Assembly: GCF_001654985.1 (NCBI RefSeq)
Contig: NZ_LXEU01000046.1
Span: forward strand, 1 to 64,000
Reading direction: 5' to 3'
Length of the DNA stretch: 64,000 bases
DNA from: Kluyvera georgiana ATCC 51603
GTDB taxonomy: Bacteria > Pseudomonadota > Gammaproteobacteria > Enterobacterales > Enterobacteriaceae
Position numbers and translations under genes: made by a program. Below are positions 1 through 6,284 of this stretch, piece by piece. Each line of letters begins with the position of its first letter. The stretch's first letter is position 1. Under the pieces are notes generated by a model. The model worked only from the letters and a program-made list of their open reading frames with translations, made no database searches and was not told where the DNA came from.

Positions 1-22
1 CCCAAACCAACCTTTAAGAAAA
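1..22. other. Truncated pix-like crossover site of an invertible DNA segment
   Basis: The first 22 bases (CCCAAACCAACCTTTAAGAA then AA) match the right-hand part of the e14 pix site as I remember it (CCCAAACCAACGTTTATGAA then AA), with two differences. The leading TTCT of a 26-bp site would lie outside the window. A Pin-family invertase gene follows 54 bp later, which is the usual arrangement. The partner site and the invertible tail-fibre genes would lie to the left of the window. Confidence 0.6.
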
Positions 23-76
23 TGCATAATTTCCATTCGGATGGCATGATCCCGGCTTTTTGCGGGAGGGAAATTC

Positions 77-628
77 GTGTTAATTGGCTATGTCAGAGTG
101 TCAACAAATGACCAGAACACCGCATTACAACGAAATGCGCTTGAGTGCGCAGGATGTGAACTGATTTTCGAGGATAAGATCAGTGGAAGAACCTCGGACA
201 GACCGGGGCTTAAGCGGGTGCTCAAGACGTTAGGCGAGGGCGACACGCTGGTTGTCTGGAAGCTTGACCGCCTCGGTCGCAGTATGCGGCACCTGGTGGT
301 GCTGGTAGAGGAGCTACGGGAGCGCGGGATTAACTTTCGCAGCCTGACGGACAGTATCGACACCAGTACGCCGATGGGTAGATTTTTCTTTCACGTCATG
401 GGTGCACTGGCCGAGATGGAAAGAGAACTGATCGTTGAACGTACCAGGGCTGGTTTAGCAGCTGCACGTGCAGAGGGTAGGGTTGGTGGTCGACGGCCAA
501 AGTTCAGCCAGGATGAGTGGGCGCAGATGGGGAGACTGATAGAAGGCGGAATGGACAGAAAGCAGGTAGCAATCATTTTCGATGCTGGCGTTTCGACACT
601 GTACAAGAAATTTCCGGCAGGTAGTTAA
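77..628 (+). CDS. pin: Pin/Hin/Gin-family serine site-specific DNA invertase
   Basis: This 183-residue protein is a small serine recombinase that inverts DNA between two short crossover sites, usually to switch phage tail-fibre genes. The N-terminal resolvase domain begins MLIGYVRVSTNDQNT, where the serine of the RVST motif is the expected nucleophile. The arginine-rich WKLDRLGRS segment and the SPMGRFFF-like segment (TPMGRFFFHVMGALAEMERE) follow. A C-terminal helix-turn-helix (about residues 140-183, ending STLYKKFPAGS) binds the site. Length and sequence are close to Pin of the e14 element. It starts at ATG 77 after GGGAGGG. The truncated crossover site at the window edge makes it likely to be functional. 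It is the only phage-type gene seen, so the prophage lies to the left or is a remnant. Confidence 0.9.
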   Translation: MLIGYVRVSTNDQNTALQRNALECAGCELIFEDKISGRTSDRPGLKRVLKTLGEGDTLVVWKLDRLGRSMRHLVVLVEELRERGINFRSLTDSIDTSTPMGRFFFHVMGALAEMERELIVERTRAGLAAARAEGRVGGRRPKFSQDEWAQMGRLIEGGMDRKQVAIIFDAGVSTLYKKFPAGS

Positions 629-645
629 TGCGAGCTAAAAATTAC

Positions 646-680
646 AAGGGCACAAACATTGTGTACTTCATTGCGCCCTT
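646..680. terminator. Stem-loop between invertase and yciI
   Basis: AAGGGC at 646-651 pairs with GCCCTT at 675-680, enclosing a smaller ACAA...TTGT hairpin, and is followed by the T-rich ATATTTTGATTTTC. It lies between two convergent genes and could end transcription from the invertase. The stem is short. Confidence 0.45.
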
Positions 681-742
681 ATATTTTGATTTTCTTTATA
701 TTAAAACCATAGTCTATTGAATTTACAGTGTTTTTATTTGAG

Positions 743-1039
743 CTAGAAAACCTTTTTATACGGTTTTACCGAAACCTGCTGGTACACGCCAGCCGCGACA
801 TAGGGATCGTCCTGCGCCCAGGACTGGGCGGCTTCCAGCGATTCAAATTCTGCAATGACCGTTGAACCACTAAAACCTGCGGCACCGGGATCGTTACTGT
901 CGACGGCGGGCATTGGCCCGGCGGTTAGCAGACGGCCTTCATCATGTAGCAGCTGCAAACGAGCCAGATGAGCGGGGCGGACCGAAAGACGTTTTTCAAG
1001 AGAGTCGGCAATATCCTGAGCATAAATGACGTAAAGCAC
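743..1039 (-). CDS. yciI: YciI-like protein
   Basis: The 98-residue protein has the ferredoxin-like alpha/beta fold of the YCII family. It starts MLYVIYAQD and contains [22 protein letters not shown], including the conserved histidine and the later aspartate of the family's putative active site (SNDPGAAG). Length and sequence are nearly identical to E. coli YciI. The cellular function is not established; family members include dehydrochlorinase-like and stand-alone proteins of unknown role. It is divergent from tonB, the same pairing as in E. coli, so this part of the neighbourhood is conserved. On its other side the invertase replaces kch, the E. coli neighbour. Confidence 0.92.
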   Translation of the reverse strand: MLYVIYAQDIADSLEKRLSVRPAHLARLQLLHDEGRLLTAGPMPAVDSNDPGAAGFSGSTVIAEFESLEAAQSWAQDDPYVAAGVYQQVSVKPYKKVF

Positions 1040-1191
1040 GGGCGGAACTCCTGTTTAAATAGTTTGCGAATTACGGTAAGGCAAAGCGTCAGCGACTGCA
1101 ATGCAAAGTTTTTTACGCGTAAAAAGACGTGAAGAGTCGCGGGTTTTTTGGCCAACTGCGGGATAAAGTTGACCGAAGATAAGATGTCTTA

Positions 1192-1221
1192 TTGAATATG
1201 ATTGCTATTTGCATTTAAAAT
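1192..1221 (+). promoter_or_regulatory. tonB promoter with overlapping Fur-like site
   Basis: A -35 element TTGAAT (1192-1197), an 18-nt spacer and a -10 element TAAAAT (1216-1221) precede tonB. A 19-bp segment at 1194-1212 matches the Fur consensus at 11 of 19 positions by hand alignment. The block looks very like the E. coli tonB promoter, which is Fur-repressed. The Fur match alone is weak; position and conservation support it. Confidence 0.6.
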
Positions 1222-1259
1222 CGAGTTCTCATTTTTCAACTGTAACGACTATGACTGCA

Positions 1260-1973
1260 ATGACCCTTGATTTACCCCGCCGGTTTCCGTGGCCGACGTT
1301 GCTCTCTGTTGGCATCCATGGTGCCGTCGTGGCCGGTCTGCTTTATACCTCGGTACATCAGGTTATTGAATTGCCCGCTCCTGCGCAGCCGATCACCGTT
1401 ACGATGGTTGCACCTGCCGATCTCGAACCGCCTCAGGCTGTCGTTCAGCCGCAGCCTGTTGTTGAGCCGGAACCTGAGCCAGAACCGGAGCCGGTTCCAG
1501 AGGTGGCGCAGGCGCCGGTCGTTATTCACAAACCAAAACCGAAGCCGAAGCCAAAACCGAAGCCGGTGAAAAAAATTGAGCAGCCGAAGCCGGAAGTGAA
1601 GCCGGTTGAATCGCGCCCTCTGTCAACGGTTAACCGTGATGCGCCGCCGGCGCGTTCGGTCGCTAACAATATGCCGGGAGCGAGCGCACCGTCGGTGAGT
1701 GCGCCAACCGGACCACGTGCGTTGAATCGTCCACAGCCGGGTTATCCGTCGCGCGCTCAGGCGCTGCGAATTGAAGGTAAAGTGCGCGTGAAATTTGACG
1801 TGACCGCCGATGGCCGCGTGGAGAATGTGCAAATCCTCTCAGCGCAGCCATCCAATATGTTTGAGCGCGATGTTAAAACGGCAATGCGGAAATGGCGTTA
1901 CGAATCCGGCAAGCCGGGGACGGGGCTGATTATGAATATTGAGTTCCGCCTGAAAGGCGTCCAGATGAACTAA
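1260..1973 (+). CDS. tonB: TonB energy-transducing protein
   Basis: TonB couples the proton motive force, through ExbB-ExbD, to outer-membrane receptors for siderophores and vitamin B12. The 237-residue product begins MTLDLPRRFPWPTLLSV, with one N-terminal membrane anchor containing the conserved SVGIH histidine. A periplasm-spanning proline-rich stretch follows, with (EP)n at about residues 75-90 and (KP)n at about 102-118. The C-terminal domain has the YP motif (RPQPGYPSRAQALRIEG) and binds TonB boxes. ATG 1260 gives the usual E. coli start; an in-frame ATG at 1251 would add three residues. btuCD for B12 import and Fur-type hemP lie in the same window. Confidence 0.95.
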   Translation: MTLDLPRRFPWPTLLSVGIHGAVVAGLLYTSVHQVIELPAPAQPITVTMVAPADLEPPQAVVQPQPVVEPEPEPEPEPVPEVAQAPVVIHKPKPKPKPKPKPVKKIEQPKPEVKPVESRPLSTVNRDAPPARSVANNMPGASAPSVSAPTGPRALNRPQPGYPSRAQALRIEGKVRVKFDVTADGRVENVQILSAQPSNMFERDVKTAMRKWRYESGKPGTGLIMNIEFRLKGVQMN

Positions 1974-1976
1974 GTA

Positions 1977-1998
1977 AAAGCCCCCGAAAGGGGGCTTT
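1977..1998. terminator. Bidirectional terminator between tonB and yniA
   Basis: AAAGCCCCC (1977-1985), a GAAA tetraloop and GGGGGCTTT (1990-1998) form a perfect 9-bp stem between two convergent genes, with A's and T's on the two sides. It sits four bases after the tonB stop codon and probably serves both genes. Confidence 0.88.
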
Positions 1999-2002
1999 GT
2001 CA

Positions 2003-2863
2003 TTATGCGGCAAGAACCTTATCCATTGCTTTTTGCGCAATCACCAGATGCTGTCCGCCAAAGAGAATCGCCCGGTTAATCAACGTATAGAGCTGATATA
2101 TCGGCTGGCGCTCGAGAAACCCGGCGGGCAGCGGTGAAATCGACTGATAGCCGTCGTATATTTGCGGCGGTTGGTCGGGATGCAGCGGCAGCATCGCCAG
2201 GTCACACTCGCGATCGCCCCAATAGCAGGCCGGATCAAAAATGTACGGTCCGTCTGGACCCAGCGCACAGTTGTTTGACCAGAGGTCACCATGGAGCAGC
2301 GAAGGCTGCGGTTGATGCGAACTCAAGCGCTGTTGGACATGATCGACAATCGCGTCGATATCGCCAAACTTCATACCTTTCTCTGCGGCCAACTCTAACT
2401 GCCAACCAATTCTCTGCTCGGCAAAAAAGGTCGACCAACGACGCTGCCAGGCGTTGGGCTGTGGAGTGGTAGAGAGATCGTTGTCAAAATCGAGGCCAAA
2501 CTGCGGCTGGTCGCTCCACTGATGGAGGTGAGCGAGTTGTTGACCGAGCAGGAAGGCGTTATGCGCGTCCAGCGGGCGAGGGGGCAGATACTCCATCACC
2601 AGAAAACTGTAGTCGCGGTCTGAACCCACGACGAACACTTCCGGGACGGTCACGGTTTTACTGCGGGAGAGCAGCTCGAGCTGATCGGCCTCCGCGGTAA
2701 AAATGGGCAATAATTCACGTTCATCACACTTCACGAAAAAATCTCGTCCCGCATAGCGTATATGCCATGCGGCATGAATTTCTCCGCCGGGCAGTTCAGT
2801 ACGCAGATCGATTTCGCCACTTCCAAGTTGCTCGCCTAACAGGCTACTGATCGCTTGCCACAT
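2003..2863 (-). CDS. yniA: Fructosamine kinase-family protein YniA
   Basis: The 286-residue protein has the fructosamine/ketosamine-3-kinase (aminoglycoside phosphotransferase-like) fold. Visible motifs are the nucleotide-binding lysine in FFVKCDERE, the catalytic LLHGDLWSNNCALG loop (HGDLW...N) and the metal-binding YIFDPACYWGDRECDLAM (the DPA aspartate). Family members phosphorylate sugars on glycated proteins so that they detach; the E. coli substrate is not firmly known. The start MWQAISSLL gives the E. coli length, while an upstream ATG would add MGRDI. In E. coli this gene also follows pfkB, but ydiZ, which I recall between them, is not visible here. Its 3' neighbour tonB is not the E. 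coli neighbour. Confidence 0.9.
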   Translation of the reverse strand: MWQAISSLLGEQLGSGEIDLRTELPGGEIHAAWHIRYAGRDFFVKCDERELLPIFTAEADQLELLSRSKTVTVPEVFVVGSDRDYSFLVMEYLPPRPLDAHNAFLLGQQLAHLHQWSDQPQFGLDFDNDLSTTPQPNAWQRRWSTFFAEQRIGWQLELAAEKGMKFGDIDAIVDHVQQRLSSHQPQPSLLHGDLWSNNCALGPDGPYIFDPACYWGDRECDLAMLPLHPDQPPQIYDGYQSISPLPAGFLERQPIYQLYTLINRAILFGGQHLVIAQKAMDKVLAA

Positions 2864-3025
2864 GATGTCTCTCCCCATGTTTTCTGCCGTATCATAAGGT
2901 TAGCGCATTACTGCAGGGTAAAAATTCGAGCTATCCCGCACAACGGGTAAAAAGAATGCAGAACGCAGAGACAGGACCGTACTCCCTCTGCTACAGACGT
3001 ATGATGACTCAGCTTCAAATGCACC

Positions 3026-3041
3026 CCATTGTTAACAATGG
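3026..3041. other. 16-bp perfect palindrome upstream of yniA
   Basis: CCATTGTTAACAATGG reads the same on both strands. It lies in the 252-bp gap between pfkB and yniA, about 160 bp upstream of the yniA start. No coding ORF occupies this gap. It could be an operator or the tip of an RNA hairpin; I do not recognise the cognate regulator. Confidence 0.4.
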
Positions 3042-3077
3042 AGTTTGGTTAGCATAGTCGATTACGGCGATTTAGCG

Positions 3078-3099
3078 ACCTGCGGCATGCTCCGCAGGT
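3078..3099 (-). terminator. Stem-loop after pfkB
   Basis: ACCTGCGG (3078-3085) pairs with CCGCAGGT (3092-3099), starting 17 bp beyond the pfkB stop. In the pfkB direction there is no clear U tract after it, so it may be an mRNA-stabilising 3' hairpin rather than a strong intrinsic terminator. Confidence 0.45.
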
Positions 3100-3115
3100 C
3101 CGTTTTCCTGCACAT

Positions 3116-4048
3116 TCAGTGCTGTTGCAGGTAAGCGTAAATTTTCTGCGTATTTTCGCGTGAGCAGAGTCGGGTACCTTGATTGATGGTGGCCGCGCTG
3201 CCTGCAGCGACACCGTAGCGCACCATCTCTTCAAGGCTTGCCCCTTCCGCAAGTTTCAGCGTCATAGCGCCTACCATGCTGTCACCAGCGCCAACGGTAC
3301 TTTGGCTTTTGATCGGCGGCGGGACAACCTGCACGCATGAATGCGCGTCAACGGCTAGCGCCCCTTGCGCACCTAAAGATACCACCACGCGGCGGGCTTT
3401 TCCGCTGCGTACGATCTCCTGCGCGGCGTTACGAACGTCATCCGGTTGGTTAAGGTCTCGCTGGACGAGCGCGCTCAGCTCTTTCTGATTGGGTTTGACC
3501 AACTCAATGTTGCCAATTGTCAGCGCTGCCGCCAGGGCTTCGCCGGAGCTGTCGATGATGCAGCGTAACCCATGCTGCTGAGCCGCTTTGATGAGGGTGA
3601 CAAACTGCGCGAGGGAGACGCCGGGCGGTAGACTCCCGCTTATGACCAATAAAGAGCCTGAATCTGTTCGCAATACGCTCTCTTGTAGCGCTTGCAGTTC
3701 ATCACCATGCAGCGTGGCACCTGGCATGACAAAGCGATACTGCTCGCCGCTGGCGTCGACGTGGACATGGAGGTTCTGTCGCGTCCATTCGCGGGATGCG
3801 ACACTCTTGACGGGCACATGTTCGCTTTGCAGTAGCGCAACCAGATGCTCTCCGGTGGCTCCGCCAGCCGGGAAGAGGGCGGTGGCGTTGCCGCCCAGAT
3901 ACGTGATGGCGCGTGCGACGTTGATTCCACCGCCACCCGGCTCAAAGACCGGGGCGCTACAGCGCAGTTTTCCCTCCGGGTAAATTTGTGGCGTTTGGGT
4001 GGCGCTGTCGAGTGAGGGGGCGAGCGTCAACGTGTAAATTTTAACCAT
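3116..4048 (-). CDS. pfkB: 6-phosphofructokinase II
   Basis: The enzyme phosphorylates fructose 6-phosphate to fructose 1,6-bisphosphate with ATP in glycolysis, as the minor isozyme. The 310-residue protein belongs to the PfkB/ribokinase family. It has the N-terminal substrate-binding GGGGINVARAITYLGG motif and the C-terminal signature STVGAGDSMVGAM, whose aspartate is the catalytic base. The family's allosteric ATP-binding lysine is probably in LVKPNQKEL. Length is that of E. coli PfkB (309). The start has an AGGAGG-type Shine-Dalgarno (CCTCC at 4059-4055 on the plus strand). It is divergent from ydiY, as in E. coli. Confidence 0.96.
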   Translation of the reverse strand: MVKIYTLTLAPSLDSATQTPQIYPEGKLRCSAPVFEPGGGGINVARAITYLGGNATALFPAGGATGEHLVALLQSEHVPVKSVASREWTRQNLHVHVDASGEQYRFVMPGATLHGDELQALQESVLRTDSGSLLVISGSLPPGVSLAQFVTLIKAAQQHGLRCIIDSSGEALAAALTIGNIELVKPNQKELSALVQRDLNQPDDVRNAAQEIVRSGKARRVVVSLGAQGALAVDAHSCVQVVPPPIKSQSTVGAGDSMVGAMTLKLAEGASLEEMVRYGVAAGSAATINQGTRLCSRENTQKIYAYLQQH

Positions 4049-4244
4049 ATCAATAACCTCCCTTTATGAGCCAATAAACCACTCTGAATACAACTGGGTA
4101 TAGCCTGGCACTTGCCTGATGATAATGAAAGGAACAACAGTATGATTTTTATAGAAAAGAGTAATTTAGGCTGACTTTCATTATGAAAGAAAATTCTCTT
4201 TAAGACGGCTCTTATTCAAAAAATGAAAGACGAATAGGATTGCT

Positions 4245-4301
4245 ATGTTATTCGTGCCTTTTTATAATTTGTTGCCTTTCTATGGACCACCCCGTCGTTG
4301 A
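4245..4301 (+). CDS. Candidate leader peptide upstream of ydiY (18 aa)
   Basis: This short ORF reads MLFVPFYNLLPFYGPPRR then stop. Its ATG is preceded by AGGA at 4236-4239 with five bases of spacing, a better ribosome-binding site than that of ydiY itself. It ends 17 bases before a compact hairpin followed by six T's (4319-4341), and ydiY starts 61 bases after its stop codon. The Phe/Tyr/Pro-rich sequence ending in PPRR is the sort of sequence on which ribosomes pause. Together this suggests translation-sensing attenuation of ydiY. The ORF is inferred from sequence only; there is no direct evidence of expression. Confidence 0.5.
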   Translation: MLFVPFYNLLPFYGPPRR

Positions 4302-4318
4302 TCCTCGCGAAAGTTTCC

Positions 4319-4341
4319 GGGACGAAATCGTCTCCTTTTTT
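4319..4341 (+). terminator. Terminator-like hairpin in the ydiY leader (candidate attenuator)
   Basis: GGGACG (4319-4324) pairs with CGTCTC (4329-4334) with one G:U pair around an AAAT loop, followed by C and six T's. It lies 20 bases before the ydiY start codon, so if active it would stop most ydiY transcripts early or release a short RNA of the leader. Confidence 0.55.
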
Positions 4342-4361
4342 GTTGTACGGACTCATAATAA

Positions 4362-5120
4362 ATGAAGCTTTTGAAGACAGTACCGGCAGCGGTTGTGCTG
4401 CTGGGGGGCGTGTTTGCGTCTGCGTATGCAACCGCCAGTGATACCGTTTTTACTGTCATGGATGACCCAACCAGCGCTAAAAAACCGTTTGAAGGTAACG
4501 TGAATGCGGGCTACCTCGCACAATCCGGCAATACCAAAAGCTCGTCAGCAACCGCTGATTCAACGCTGACCTGGTACGGAGAAACGACGGCATGGTCCCT
4601 GTGGGGCAATGCCAGCAATACCTCGGCTAATGATGAACGTTCCTCAGAAAAATATTCTGTCGGCGGCCGTAGTCGCTATAACATGACGCATGAAGACTAC
4701 CTGTTTGGTCAGGCTAGCTGGTTAACAGACCGCTATAATGGCTATCATGAACGTGATGTCTTTACCGCAGGTTACGGGCGTCAGTTCCTGAACGGGCCGA
4801 TCCACAGCTTCCGTTTTGAATTTGGTCCAGGCGTTCGTTACGACGAATACACCGATGGTAACTCGGAAACGCAGCCGCTGGGCTATGCTTCTGCGGCCTA
4901 TGCCTGGCAGATGACCGACACCACCAAATTTACTCAGGGTGTGTCTGTTCTGGGAGCCGATGATACGACCGTCAACTCAGAGACCGCGCTCAATGTTGCA
5001 ATCAATGAGCACTTTGGTCTGAAGGTGGCCTACAACGTCACCTGGAACTCTGAGCCACCGGAAACGGCACCGAATCACACCGATCGACGCACATCGCTGA
5101 CGCTGGGTTATACAATGTAA
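4362..5120 (+). CDS. ydiY: Outer-membrane DUF481-family protein YdiY
   Basis: The 252-residue protein begins with a signal peptide (MKLLKTVPAAVVLLGGVFASAYA, cleavage near ATA). It continues as alternating beta strands rich in Tyr, Trp, Gly and Thr, ending RRTSLTLGYTM with a penultimate aromatic region, as in an outer-membrane barrel. It matches the DUF481/YdiY family. In E. coli ydiY is described as acid-inducible, with unknown function. Motifs such as GNVNAGYLAQSGNTKSSSATADS at the start of the barrel are typical. The long leader with a candidate peptide and terminator suggests post-initiation control. It is divergent from pfkB and followed by its own terminator. Confidence 0.88.
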   Translation: MKLLKTVPAAVVLLGGVFASAYATASDTVFTVMDDPTSAKKPFEGNVNAGYLAQSGNTKSSSATADSTLTWYGETTAWSLWGNASNTSANDERSSEKYSVGGRSRYNMTHEDYLFGQASWLTDRYNGYHERDVFTAGYGRQFLNGPIHSFRFEFGPGVRYDEYTDGNSETQPLGYASAAYAWQMTDTTKFTQGVSVLGADDTTVNSETALNVAINEHFGLKVAYNVTWNSEPPETAPNHTDRRTSLTLGYTM

Positions 5121-5127
5121 TGATTTG

Positions 5128-5157
5128 CAGGCCGGTGAAATGCCGGCCTGTATTTTT
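5128..5157 (+). terminator. ydiY intrinsic terminator
   Basis: CAGGCCGG (5128-5135) pairs with CCGGCCTG (5143-5150) and is followed by TATTTTT, eight bases after the ydiY stop codon. Confidence 0.9.
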
Positions 5158-5317
5158 AATTTATCGAAATGTGTTATTATTAAATCTGACCGCTGTTTTA
5201 TTTAATTAAAAATACCCGCTCTCCATAATATCTCCACATTTGGCGTTTCTGACATAATATTCAATAAATTTGACACGAATAGCTAAATATTTTGACTAGG
5301 CAAAAGTGTGATCTGGA

Positions 5318-5326
5318 TCTACACTT
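5318..5326 (+). promoter_or_regulatory. Candidate sigma-S type -10 element
   Basis: TCTACACTT resembles the extended -10 preferred by RpoS (C before the TAYACT core) and lies 65 bp before the next start codon. No matching -35 at 17 bp is seen, which RpoS promoters tolerate. The rest of 5158-5390 is AT-rich and has no ORF that I can support. Confidence 0.35.
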
Positions 5327-5390
5327 GTATTCAAGGGCGAAATGATGCCTCTGAGTTCAAAAGTCTTAATCCAGTTAGAGAATAAACATT

Positions 5391-5636
5391 ATGAAAAATA
5401 TCAAAATCGCATCTGTAGCTATTGTGCTGTCAGCACTCTCTTTCGGTGTATTTGCTGCCGAACCTGCCACGCAGCCAGCCAGTTCTACTAAAGTCGCCAC
5501 CGTTCAGCACGTTGGTATCTCCAGCGCTTATGACGTTGAAGCAGGCTCTAACATTGCTCCGGGCTCACAGAATACCGGTCGTTCTATGGATGACGCATTC
5601 AATGTTCACACCCTGGTTGCAGGTGAGTGGTACTAA
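5391..5636 (+). CDS. Small periplasmic protein of unknown function (81 aa)
   Basis: I do not recognise this protein. It has a clear signal peptide (MKNIKIASVAIVLSALSFGVFA, cleaved before AEPATQ), leaving about 58 mature residues. The mature part is acidic and polar with a Ser/Gly/Asn-rich centre and ends VHTLVAGEWY. The signal peptide is like those of the small DUF1471 (YhcN/BhsA) stress proteins, but the characteristic DUF1471 core is not apparent, so I do not assign it. It is a single gene with its own terminator and a possible RpoS-type promoter, which would fit a small stress-induced envelope protein. Confidence 0.75.
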   Translation: MKNIKIASVAIVLSALSFGVFAAEPATQPASSTKVATVQHVGISSAYDVEAGSNIAPGSQNTGRSMDDAFNVHTLVAGEWY

Positions 5637-5689
5637 CTATTCTGTGCTGTAATAATTTGATTTCTTATTAATTATTAATACCGGCAGAG

Positions 5690-5717
5690 AAAACCGGGTA
5701 GAGTCGTACCGGTTTTT
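5690..5717 (+). terminator. Terminator of the 81-aa periplasmic gene
   Basis: AAAACCGG (5690-5697) pairs with CCGGTTTT (5709-5716) with a T run in the right arm. It ends the unit about 55 bp after the stop codon. Confidence 0.82.
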
Positions 5718-5885
5718 CTTGCTGCTATTGATATTTGTTAAAATAAGAAAATTCAGTATTTGTATTTAAAACGTCAGTTCAGGTATTTTTACCGCACGTA
5801 TTGTTAATAAATAAAAGTTAAAGGCATTTTTTGTATATAAATGATCTTTAACCAGAGTTTCCCGTCACGGTTGTTTATCTTTTTA

Positions 5886-5993
5886 TTATCCCCATATCAT
5901 CGCAGCCCATCTGAGTAGCAGCATGGCACCACAGATAGCGATTAATACCAGCACCATTTTCCAGTGTTTTTTCGCGAATCGATGTGTCGGCAT
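5886..5993 (-). CDS. yniD: Micro-protein YniD (35 aa, membrane)
   Basis: The minus strand encodes 35 residues starting MPTHRFAKKHWKMVLVL and ending LLRWAAMIWG. This is nearly the E. coli small membrane protein YniD as I remember it (MPTKRFDKKHWKMVVVL...LLRWAAMIWG). A positively charged N-terminus precedes one hydrophobic helix, so it should sit in the inner membrane. GGGAGTGACCCC lies directly upstream of the ATG as a ribosome-binding site. It is divergent from thrS. The function is unknown. It was found by reading the strand directly, because it is too short for ordinary ORF cutoffs. Confidence 0.87.
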   Translation of the reverse strand: MPTHRFAKKHWKMVLVLIAICGAMLLLRWAAMIWG

Positions 5994-6119
5994 GGGGTCA
6001 CTCCCTTATATATGCTGTGTTTCGCGTAGTGTACCAGAATTGTCGACAAACATAGCAACGCGCGTGGCGTAGGGCAATTGCGGCTTTTATCACGTCCTGA
6101 TGATGTGTAAACTAACCCA

Positions 6120-6284
6120 CGGTGTTATCAACAGGCGGATCCAGGCGGAACCCGATACGCAGTTCAGGTTCCTCATTTTTCGCAGAGTGAAGCGGAAATC
6201 AATCCATAACGTGTTGATAAATTTAATCATATAGTTTTGTATGTGCTCTTTCGTGTGGGGCACCACTGCAAATAAGGACATGAA
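6120..6284 (+). promoter_or_regulatory. thrS translational operator (autoregulatory leader)
   Basis: In E. coli, ThrRS represses its own mRNA by binding tRNA-Thr-like hairpins upstream of the start. Here the anticodon-like arm (TTTCGTGTGGGGCACCACTG, about 6250-6269) and the AAGGA ribosome-binding site (6273-6278) are conserved. TTATCAACA (6125-6133) can pair with TGTTGATAA (6212-6220), closing a large upstream domain as expected. Assignment rests on similarity to the known E. coli leader. Confidence 0.8.

Noticed and set aside
1440-1575. Tandem-repeat look of the GAACCTGAGCC and AAACCGAAGCC stretches
   Set aside because: These encode the (EP)n and (KP)n spacers of TonB and are explained by the protein.
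4243-4431. 62-codon minus-strand frame across the ydiY leader
   Set aside because: It overlaps the ydiY start and the terminator-like hairpin, and its composition (poly-basic, low-complexity start) does not look coding; the plus-strand 18-codon ORF explains the region better.
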